NCBI GenBank assembly: GCA_018713335.1
Contig: DVOW01000055.1
Span: 1-64,000 of the forward strand
From: Candidatus Merdivicinus intestinigallinarum
GTDB taxonomy: Bacteria; Bacillota; Clostridia; Oscillospirales; Ruminococcaceae
Reading direction: 5' to 3'
Length of the DNA: 64,000 nucleotides
The notes beneath the pieces were generated by a model. It was not told the DNA's origin. It ran no database searches and was given only the letters and a program-made list of their open reading frames with translations. Of this stretch, positions 58,377 through 64,000 are shown piece after piece. Numbering within the stretch: the first letter of the stretch is position 1; each line of letters opens with the position of its first letter. A program made the translations under genes and the position numbers.

Positions 58377-60044
58377 TTACACGCGTTTCCGGATCTCCTC
58401 ATTGACCCGGTTCCGCAAATTCAAGAGATAAGCCGCTTCGGTGGGGTATTCAAAAAAGGTCAGTTCTTTGGAAAGGCCGCCTTCCAGAAGCTCCAGGACA
58501 AATTCCCGGCTGGTCAGGGACTCCAGGAGTTCCAAGGCCTTCAGGTCGTTCAAGCCGTCATAGAACACCCGCAGGCGGATGGAATCCCAGGGCTCCCCGT
58601 CGTCGCCGGGATAGACCAGGAAGGGGTCCCCGGAGGGCAGGCCGCAGTCGGCGTCGGTGACAGCAAAGGGGTCGATGTGCCGCAGGGAGAGCTGGCTGTT
58701 ATAGAAATTAAAGCCCCACTGCAAAAAACCCTTCACCTGGTACTTATAAAGCTGGGCGCCCAAAATGCGGTTCCGGGCGGAGGGCATGCACATGAACCGG
58801 TTGCTGACCCGGTAGTTCTGGCCCACGCAGTAATAAACCCACAGGTCCTCCATCTTGTTTTCCAAAAAGGGCTCCACATGGTCCAGGGCCACCACAGGGT
58901 GCTCGCAGACCCCCTGCTTGAAGAAGCTGTAATCGCTGAGGGCGTCCATCAGGGGATAGCCCTGGAGGTATCCCGCGATCTGCTTTTTGCAGGCGTCATA
59001 CTGTTCCAGGATATCGGCCCCGGGCTCGTCGGACACATGGAACCGGACCTGGTCCTTGGAAAGCCCCAGCCGGTCAAGCTCGGCAGTCAGGGCGGGCAGG
59101 AAGGCCGCCAGGAATTCCCGGTACTCGGGGCTTACGGCGTCGCTTTCCCAGCCGAAGATCCGGCGGTATTCGCCGTTGTCTGTGGCCATGATCTTGGGGC
59201 AGTGCTTTGCGCCCCACTGGGTGTAAAGGTGGGCCATCTCAAAATACCGGATGCCGCAGGAAAGGCAGAGCTTCACCCACCGTTCCAGCTTTTCAAATCC
59301 GAAGGAATACTTCCCATTATCCCGGGTCACGTCCACCAGCTGCACCGTGGTGCGCTCGTGGCCCACCGCCGTATCCAGAGCCGGGGTGAAAATGGGGGTT
59401 AAGAGCATATTGACGCCGTATTTGGCGGCGGTGCGGATCTGGCCCTCCACCAGCTTCCAGTGCTCCTCGCTCCAGGGCGTCACATGGTAATAATCTGCGA
59501 TACAGTCGCAGTAGAACCATTCGGTGTGGATGAGCTTCTGCTCCGGAAGGCTTGCGCCGATTACTTCCACCGGGACGGTGACGGAATGCTCTTCCCACTC
59601 GCCGCCGTAAGTTGTTTCTGCGGAAACCGTCACCGTCACCGGGAACTCCCCGGCAGGGGTGGTTTCATCGGACAAAAGCTGGATCCAGACGGCGTTCCAG
59701 CACTGGGGCGCCATCCGCACGCCTTCCTCCGGCAGAGGGGCCAGCAGGTCCGGGTAAAGGCCCGGGGCAGTGCGGAGGAAATTGCCGTCGGCGGTGTTGG
59801 CCACCGGGTACTGGGAGGGCACGCTCTTCACCTGGGTGACATTCAGCCACTTTTCTAAGGGGGAAGATACCCGCACCCGGACATTCCGCCAGCCTTTGTC
59901 GCCGCCGGGCGTATCCATATAAAAAGCAGCCTGGAAGGAAAGCTGGTCCTTCCGCAGCATGGAGAACTTCCCGGAATATTCCGCCGGACGCTCATCCAAA
60001 AACACCTTTTCCAAACCCGACACGATCAGCAGATGGTCAATCAT
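58377..60044 (-). CDS. DUF4091 family protein, predicted glycoside hydrolase-like
   Basis: A 555-aa protein matching the DUF4091 family: the C-terminal domain holds HIDPFAVTDADCGLPSGDPF continuing to VYPG, and GEPWDSIRLRVFYDGLNDLK. The middle has a TIM-barrel-like look with RYFEMAHLYTQWGAKHCP and FHVSDEPG, which could hold catalytic acids. No signal peptide is visible at the chosen ATG 60044 (TAGGAGG upstream), so it may be cytoplasmic; an upstream extension overlaps the promoter. Family members are found in polysaccharide-use loci, but no such genes are near. Confidence 0.82.
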   Translation of the reverse strand: MIDHLLIVSGLEKVFLDERPAEYSGKFSMLRKDQLSFQAAFYMDTPGGDKGWRNVRVRVSSPLEKWLNVTQVKSVPSQYPVANTADGNFLRTAPGLYPDLLAPLPEEGVRMAPQCWNAVWIQLLSDETTPAGEFPVTVTVSAETTYGGEWEEHSVTVPVEVIGASLPEQKLIHTEWFYCDCIADYYHVTPWSEEHWKLVEGQIRTAAKYGVNMLLTPIFTPALDTAVGHERTTVQLVDVTRDNGKYSFGFEKLERWVKLCLSCGIRYFEMAHLYTQWGAKHCPKIMATDNGEYRRIFGWESDAVSPEYREFLAAFLPALTAELDRLGLSKDQVRFHVSDEPGADILEQYDACKKQIAGYLQGYPLMDALSDYSFFKQGVCEHPVVALDHVEPFLENKMEDLWVYYCVGQNYRVSNRFMCMPSARNRILGAQLYKYQVKGFLQWGFNFYNSQLSLRHIDPFAVTDADCGLPSGDPFLVYPGDDGEPWDSIRLRVFYDGLNDLKALELLESLTSREFVLELLEGGLSKELTFFEYPTEAAYLLNLRNRVNEEIRKRV

Positions 60045-60078
60045 AAAAACGCCTCCTATCGCGCATATTGATACTTCC

Positions 60079-60087
60079 ATTATAGCA
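60079..60087 (-). promoter_or_regulatory. Extended -10 promoter of the DUF4091 gene
   Basis: On the minus strand TGC directly before perfect TATAAT; no good -35. Leader about 25 bases. Confidence 0.45.
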
Positions 60088-60180
60088 GATTCCCGCTTCC
60101 CGCATAGTGCTTTTTCCGGATTCCCCGGATAACTTGATTTTCTCCGCAAAAAAACTAACGCCTTCTTCACAATTTTCCGG

Positions 60181-60209
60181 TTGCAAATCCCCGGAAGCTA
60201 TGGTACTAT
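60181..60209 (+). promoter_or_regulatory. Promoter of the lipoprotein gene
   Basis: TTGCAA, 17-base spacer, TACTAT. Leader of about 85 bases before the start at 60300. Confidence 0.7.
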
Positions 60210-60299
60210 GAAGGTGGAAAGGGTTTCCCTTTCCTTCCTAACCGCCATTTGACCGCGGACAAAGGGATGTCTGCCCATTGTCCGGGAAAGGAGAGTCTT

Positions 60300-61013
60300 A
60301 TGAACAAAAAACTTCTTGCGGCCCTGCTGGCCGTTTCCTGCGCCGGAGCGGTGGCTTTGACCGCCTGCAACGGCGATACACAAGGCAGTTCTTCCAGCGC
60401 CGAATCCTCCCTGGAATCCTCTGCGGAGTCCTCTGCGGAAGAATCCTCCCAGGCAGCCAGCGAACCCTCTGAGGCGCCCCAAACCCTCACTGTGGAACAA
60501 GCGGAACAGCTTGTCCGGGACAGCCTGCCCATTGATTTTGAAGGCCTTACCATTTCCTTAAACGACGACAGCCGTTCCTGGAACGGCCGCACCTATTACC
60601 ACTTCCTGCTGGACAACGACCAGGTTACTTTGGAAACCTCCGTCATGGTGGACCAGGAAAACGGCCAGGTGTTCACCTATTACCCGGACGGCTCTGCCTA
60701 CGCCCCGGAGGACGACCCCTTTTGCAAGGCCTACGGCAAGGAAATCAGCTGGGCCGGGACTTATGTGAGCGAAAGCGGCGTCACCCTTTCTTTGGAGCCC
60801 ATTGACAGCGGTTCCTTTGAATTTACCTTTACCAGTGAAAACGGCAGCCTGGAGCAGCAACTGGCCCAGGCTAACGGCGTCCAGGCGGAATCCACCTCCA
60901 TTGAAGGAGCGACCGTCCGCTTCTCCCAGGAAAACGGCGTCATCACCGTCACCACGGAAGGCCCCCTTCCCGGTACAATTTCCGTTGACGGCACTTATTC
61001 CCCCGCCGAATAG
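60300..61013 (+). CDS. Putative lipoprotein of unknown function
   Basis: A 237-aa exported lipoprotein. The signal is MNKKLLAALLAVSCAGAVAL with the lipobox LTAC, so Cys about 22 should be acylated. A Ser/Glu-rich low-complexity linker (about residues 27-60) follows, then a soluble domain with beta-strand patches (YYHFLLDNDQVTLETSVMVD and a region near QVFTYYPDGSAYAPEDDPF). No enzymatic motif is recognised. AAAGGAG precedes the ATG. It has its own promoter and a perfect terminator. The Ser/Glu linker is typical of Clostridia lipoproteins. Confidence 0.78.
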   Translation: MNKKLLAALLAVSCAGAVALTACNGDTQGSSSSAESSLESSAESSAEESSQAASEPSEAPQTLTVEQAEQLVRDSLPIDFEGLTISLNDDSRSWNGRTYYHFLLDNDQVTLETSVMVDQENGQVFTYYPDGSAYAPEDDPFCKAYGKEISWAGTYVSESGVTLSLEPIDSGSFEFTFTSENGSLEQQLAQANGVQAESTSIEGATVRFSQENGVITVTTEGPLPGTISVDGTYSPAE

Positions 61014-61018
61014 CCGGA

Positions 61019-61053
61019 AACCTCCCCTTTCCATCAAAGGGGAGGTTTTCTTT
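61019..61053 (+). terminator. Terminator after the lipoprotein gene
   Basis: AAACCTCCCCTTT, loop CCATC, AAAGGGGAGGTTT, then a T-run. It also lies at the end of the convergent PNPOx-like gene. Confidence 0.9.
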
Positions 61054-61480
61054 AGGCGTTTTGGGTAAAATCAATGTCGTACCGGGTGCCGTGCCAGAAC
61101 AGCACCCCGTCCGTTAGGCGGATGCGCAGGATGCAGGTATTGGGGTCCGATTCGTTGACGTCGCCGTTGCCGTACCAGGCGGAGAACACTTCTTTTAGTT
61201 TTGCCAGCAGGGCGGCGTTTTCCTCCGCCAGGACCCAGCCCAGATTTTCGCCCGTTCCGTGGGCGGTAAACCAGTCCCCGCAGATTGCCGCGTTGGGGTT
61301 TTGGGCCAGCTGTTTGATTTTATTGGAAAGGGCGTAGGTAATCACGTAAAAGGACCCGTCCTCATAATAACTGTTGACAGTCCGGACCCAGGGCCTGTCC
61401 CCCTCCAGGGTTGCCAGGCAGATCTCCCGGTCCCGCCCAAATCGCTCCGTCATTTTCTCCTTCCAGGAATTGTCTCCCAT
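61052..61480 (-). CDS. Pyridoxamine 5'-phosphate oxidase-like FMN-binding protein
   Basis: A 142-aa split-barrel flavin-binding protein (PNPOx-like). The core shows REICLATLEGDRPWVRTV, FYVITYALSNKIKQLAQNPN (typical K-x-x-x-L-x-x-N-P) and AAICGDWFTAHGTGENLGWV. Such proteins bind FMN, F420 or haem; whether this one oxidises pyridoxamine-P is unclear, and it lacks the length of true PdxH (about 200 aa). GGAGG lies 8 bases before the ATG. Its promoter has ten G bases in the spacer, which may let expression vary. Confidence 0.82.
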   Translation of the reverse strand: MGDNSWKEKMTERFGRDREICLATLEGDRPWVRTVNSYYEDGSFYVITYALSNKIKQLAQNPNAAICGDWFTAHGTGENLGWVLAEENAALLAKLKEVFSAWYGNGDVNESDPNTCILRIRLTDGVLFWHGTRYDIDFTQNA

Positions 61481-61578
61481 TGCAGGTTCCTCCTTATACT
61501 GTTTTTCTGCTGAACAGCATTCGCCGGCCAGAGCGCCTATGCCGCGTACTTGCGCATCCCAGGCCGACGTTTATCTTT

Positions 61579-61608
61579 ATTATACAATATTTCCGGGGGG
61601 GGGGTCAA
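61579..61608 (-). promoter_or_regulatory. Promoter of the PNPOx-like gene with a ten-base G/C homopolymer in its spacer
   Basis: On the minus strand: TTGACC (61603-61608), 18-base spacer, perfect TATAAT (61579-61584). A run of ten G on the plus strand (61595-61604) fills the promoter-proximal part of the spacer and the last two bases of the -35. Loss of one base would give a 17-base spacer. This is the structure of known phase-variable promoters. Confidence 0.7.
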
Positions 61609-61712
61609 GTATTTTTAATATTTTTATGGAGCGTTTTATTTCTGTTACATCCTCTTGCACAGTTCATTGGTAATCCTCCCTTCTGCAATGGGGCAAAAAA
61701 TTTTCTTTGGCT

Positions 61713-61741
61713 TTTACAAAAGAAGATTTTTATGTTAAAAT
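61713..61741 (+). promoter_or_regulatory. Promoter of the 318-aa protein gene
   Basis: TTTACA, 17-base spacer, TAAAAT, about 60 bases before the start at 61802. It is divergent from the PNPOx-like promoter; the 321-base gap between the genes holds only these two promoters and their leaders. Confidence 0.65.
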
Positions 61742-61801
61742 ATGATAGGAGATTCCCGCCGCTTTTGCGGCGTTCTGATTCTAATCAACGGAGGTATTTT
61801 T

Positions 61802-62758
61802 ATGGCGCAGAAGCGGTATATTCTGGCCCATCAGGACGGCCAGTTCCTTGCCATCAACGAAGGCAGCCACTGGATTTACGTCCCCGATGCCGGGCTGGCA
61901 ACATCCTTTACCCAGACCAAGGCCACCAATATCCTGCAAAATATGATAAAACCCAAGGAACGGGAGCACTGGCAGTTAATGCCCTATGCCCAGCCCTCCG
62001 CCGGTCAGGAACAGCCCCCGGTGGACAAGCTGCCGGAGGAGGAGGTTCCGGAGCCTGCTGCCGAACAGGAGGCCAGCCCGGAAAAGCCTGCCGCCGAGCC
62101 TGCTCCCAAGGCCAAACGGGGCCGGAAGAAGGCCGCCCCGGCGGAGCCTGCCCCGGAAGAACCCAAAGAAACTGCGCCCCAGGTATCTGAATCAAAAGAA
62201 AAAGAATCCGCCCCGGCGCAGCCGGAAAATAAGCCCGCAAAAAGCGAATCCCGCCAGAAGGCCAAGAAAAAGGTAGTTCCCGCTAAGGCCCCCCACCCGG
62301 TTCCTGCCCAGGCTGAGGAACCTTACGCCCTGGTCAACGAGTGGATGGACAAGGCCGCGGAGCTGAAACGCCAGTATGAAACCCTGCTTCAGCGCAAAAA
62401 AGACCTGACGGAAGAACTCCGCCAGGTCAGCGCAGAACTCTGCGATCTGGAACATTATATTGAGTTTACCTCGCTAAACGCCGCCAAAGGCTACCGGATT
62501 TACCGCCGGCTGCGGGACTGCCTCATCCGCCGCCGCAAAATCAAAGACGAACTCATGTGCATTTCCATCTTTCTCAAGGCGGAACCCCACAACATTTTAA
62601 ACGGCAACCTGTACCGGCAGTTTAACGGCCTGCGCACCCGGGAATATGCGCCCCGGGTATTGGGGGAGCTTTTTCAGGAATGGTCCCGGGAAACCGGCCG
62701 CAAGCCCGGGCAGTTAGGCCCAAAGAAGGACGAGGATCAGCCCCAAAGCAAAGAATAG
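61802..62758 (+). CDS. Uncharacterised 318-aa protein with a charged Pro/Ala/Glu/Lys linker
   Basis: I do not recognise the protein. The N-terminal 60 residues (RYILAHQDGQFLAINEGSHW, then ATSFTQTKATNILQNMIKP) look like a small folded domain that I recall at the start of other uncharacterised clostridial proteins. Residues about 62-175 are a low-complexity Pro/Ala/Glu/Lys linker, and about 178-318 are helical with many Arg (YETLLQRKKDLTEELRQVSA, then RIYRRLRDCLIRRRKIKDEL), probably coiled coil. It is basic overall in the C-terminal half, which would allow binding of nucleic acid. ATG 61802 has GGAGG upstream. Its 3' end overlaps the convergent zinc-ribbon gene by 45 bases. Confidence 0.75.
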   Translation: MAQKRYILAHQDGQFLAINEGSHWIYVPDAGLATSFTQTKATNILQNMIKPKEREHWQLMPYAQPSAGQEQPPVDKLPEEEVPEPAAEQEASPEKPAAEPAPKAKRGRKKAAPAEPAPEEPKETAPQVSESKEKESAPAQPENKPAKSESRQKAKKKVVPAKAPHPVPAQAEEPYALVNEWMDKAAELKRQYETLLQRKKDLTEELRQVSAELCDLEHYIEFTSLNAAKGYRIYRRLRDCLIRRRKIKDELMCISIFLKAEPHNILNGNLYRQFNGLRTREYAPRVLGELFQEWSRETGRKPGQLGPKKDEDQPQSKE

Positions 62759-63055
62759 CCCGCCGCCGATTTGGCAGAAAGCCGCAGCCCCCCGCTTTGC
62801 CCGGGGAAACGCCAGCATCCCCACCCCGGCTGCAATCAGGCCGCCGCCAATGGCCAGAAACCCGTGATCCAGCTTCCCGGCCGCGGCCAGAATAATCCCC
62901 ACTACCGCCGCCAATGCAGAAAGGATCAGGACGATCAGCAGGGGAATCCGGGTTTTTCGGGCAAAATTTTCCTTGGATTCCCCTTTTTTCCGGCAGTACT
63001 CACTGCAATACCGCGCGTTTCCATTCACCTTTTTCCCGCAATACCCGCATTTCAT
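62714..63055 (-). CDS. Zinc-ribbon membrane protein
   Basis: A 113-aa protein with an N-terminal treble-clef-like ribbon MKCGYCGKKVNGNARYCSEY followed by C (CxxC ... CxxxC), then a basic stretch and three hydrophobic helices (about residues 36-58, 63-85 and 92-112), a topology seen in many uncharacterised Firmicutes membrane proteins. ATG 63055 is chosen because GAGGAGGGC lies close upstream; a longer frame has no site. Its stop lies 45 bases inside the convergent 318-aa protein gene, so 3' ends of the two mRNAs overlap. Function unknown. Confidence 0.75.
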   Translation of the reverse strand: MKCGYCGKKVNGNARYCSEYCRKKGESKENFARKTRIPLLIVLILSALAAVVGIILAAAGKLDHGFLAIGGGLIAAGVGMLAFPRAKRGAAAFCQIGGGLFFALGLILVLLWA

Positions 63056-63201
63056 CGGCTTGCCCTCCTCAAGAAATGTATTCTTATTTATCATACTCTG
63101 ATTTTCCCTAAAATACAAGGGATATTCTGTAAACAAACCCCGCCTTCTTATCCGGAATACGCTCTGAAAATCTGTATGAACAAAAGGACTCATAAAATAA
63201 T

Positions 63202-63747
63202 ATGGAACATAAAGGTACAAAACGGCTGGAAACAGAAAGACTGATTCTCCGTCCATTCCGTTTGGAAGATACTGAAAGCTGCGTCCGCAACTGGGCCGCT
63301 GACCCGGAAGTTTACCGGTACATCAGCCAAGAGGCCCAGACAGCCAAAGACGTGTACGACTGGCTTTCCACTGCTGATGAAGCCTACGCAAGCCTGGAAA
63401 CCTACTACTGGGCCATTGTTGAAAAATCAAGCGGAGAAGTGATTGGGGAGATCTTTGTGGATGACTTTGGCTCCCGGAACCGCTGGTGTGAACTGGATTG
63501 GAAAACCGGCAGGGCATTCTGGGGGCAAGGCTATGCCACCGAAGCGGCTGCGGCGGTTATCCAGTATTTATTTTGCCAGGTAGGTTTTCACAGAATACAG
63601 GCAAAGTGCTGCGTGGAAAACTCTGCGTCGGAAAGAGTGATGCAAAAAGTCGGCATGACCAAAGAAGGGATTCTGCGCGGTTATTTTTATACGAAAGATG
63701 GCCGTTGGCGCGACATTGCAATGTACGCGATGTTAAGTAGTGATTGA
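63202..63747 (+). CDS. GNAT acetyltransferase, RimJ/RimL type
   Basis: A 181-aa N-acetyltransferase of the RimJ/RimL ribosomal-protein group. It starts ETERLILRPFRLEDTES, holds GRAFWGQGYATEAAAAVIQY (acetyl-CoA pyrophosphate loop Q-x-x-G-x-A) and then IQAKCCVENSASERVMQKVG with the VENxxSxRVxxKxG signature. The ribosome site is AAAGGA with 12 bases to ATG. Targets in the family are protein N-termini or small molecules such as antibiotics. It ends close to a bidirectional terminator at 63823-63860. Confidence 0.9.
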   Translation: MEHKGTKRLETERLILRPFRLEDTESCVRNWAADPEVYRYISQEAQTAKDVYDWLSTADEAYASLETYYWAIVEKSSGEVIGEIFVDDFGSRNRWCELDWKTGRAFWGQGYATEAAAAVIQYLFCQVGFHRIQAKCCVENSASERVMQKVGMTKEGILRGYFYTKDGRWRDIAMYAMLSSD

Positions 63748-63822
63748 CTCTTGACACGCAGATGTTACCAAAATTCTTTTGGCTTCCAGTCTCATGATAC
63801 GGGACGCAGAAGAATAAATAAC

Positions 63823-63860
63823 AAAACTGCACCTTTTGCGTCAGCTAGGGTGCAGTTTTT
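63823..63860. terminator. Bidirectional terminator
   Basis: AAAACTGCACC pairs with GGGTGCAGTTTT around a 14-base loop, with T-runs on both strands. It serves the GNAT gene and the minus-strand gene ending at 63882. Confidence 0.85.
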
Positions 63861-63881
63861 AAGTGGAGAAAAAAGAGGCTT

Positions 63882-64000
63882 TTATAGCTGCTGCCGCAAT
63901 TTTAAACTGCCTAAATACAGGGGAGTTTCCGATTCAATTACCTTGCGCATTTGCCCACAAAGCTGCCGAGGCACTAAATCCAGTTGATCTGCCTCTTCAG
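63882..64000 (-). CDS. C-terminal end of an unidentified gene
   Basis: The minus strand is open from the right window edge to TAA at 63882-63884. The visible tail is about 38 residues, containing EEADQLDLVPRQLCGQMRKV and then ESETPLYLGSLKLRQQL, which reads like the end of a real protein: it is followed 22 bases on by a terminator. I do not recognise the family. Confidence 0.6.
   Translation of the reverse strand, partial: EEADQLDLVPRQLCGQMRKVIESETPLYLGSLKLRQQL

Overview
The window looks like chromosomal DNA of a GC-rich, spore-forming anaerobe of the class Clostridia, most likely order Oscillospirales; this is inferred from gene content and gene order, not from a 16S gene. The markers are an electron-bifurcating type [FeFe] hydrogenase (HydB/HydA), sporulation genes (a SpoIIQ-like M23 protein with a sigma-F-like promoter, SpoIIR, RicT), AddAB in place of RecBCD, a c-di-AMP receptor of the DarA family, oxygen-sensitive radical-SAM enzymes, ferredoxins, and strong GGAGG ribosome sites. 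I found no rRNA, tRNA, CRISPR array, prophage or transposase.

Layout. 1-2.3 kb: end of hydB, then hydA. 2.3-6.2 kb: thioesterase, NUDIX, TldD/TldE. 6.7-8.9 kb (minus): serC-serA. 9.4-14 kb: spoIIQ-like, Lrp regulator plus aminotransferase, DUF362 ferredoxin protein, HAD. 14-17.1 kb: a small accessory patch with a DUF4268 pseudogene carrying an internal deletion, unknown proteins, a kinase whose start region is tandemly duplicated, and an acetyltransferase. 17.1-25.5 kb: ispE, spoIIR, addB, addA. 25.6-30.8 kb (minus): pgk-tpiA-gpmI, degV, trmL. 31-32 kb: a lone ABC ATPase and an orphan MazF. 32.1-34.6 kb (minus): a large choline-binding-type surface protein and a ferredoxin. 34.7-43.5 kb (minus): an information-processing and signalling operon (radical SAM, decarboxylase, darA, holB, ricT) and an envelope-sugar operon (glycosyltransferase, phosphoglycosyl transferase, corA). 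44.4-50.8 kb (minus): M23/G5 peptidase, hemW, lepA, P-loop kinase, phosphodiesterase. 50.9-52 kb: three small uncharacterised proteins in a row. 52-57.2 kb (minus): patatin, broken NUDIX, rplL-rplJ with an L10 leader, rplA, rplK, nusG, secE, rpmG. 57.2-64 kb: acyltransferase, DUF4091, lipoprotein, PNPOx-like, unknown and zinc-ribbon membrane proteins, acetyltransferase, and the end of an unknown gene.

The most interesting points are: (1) a ten-G tract inside the -35/-10 spacer of the promoter of the PNPOx-like gene, a possible phase-variation switch; (2) two exact TGTAAC-N5-TGTAAC direct repeats, matching the WalR box, around the promoter of an M23 endopeptidase gene; (3) an uncharacterised three-gene cluster at 50.9-52.0 kb; (4) four intergenic arrays of many short perfect hairpins that share modules; (5) a promoter nested inside a terminator-like palindrome ahead of an acyltransferase gene; and (6) several fresh-looking lesions (a deletion, a one-base frameshift, a 45-bp tandem duplication).
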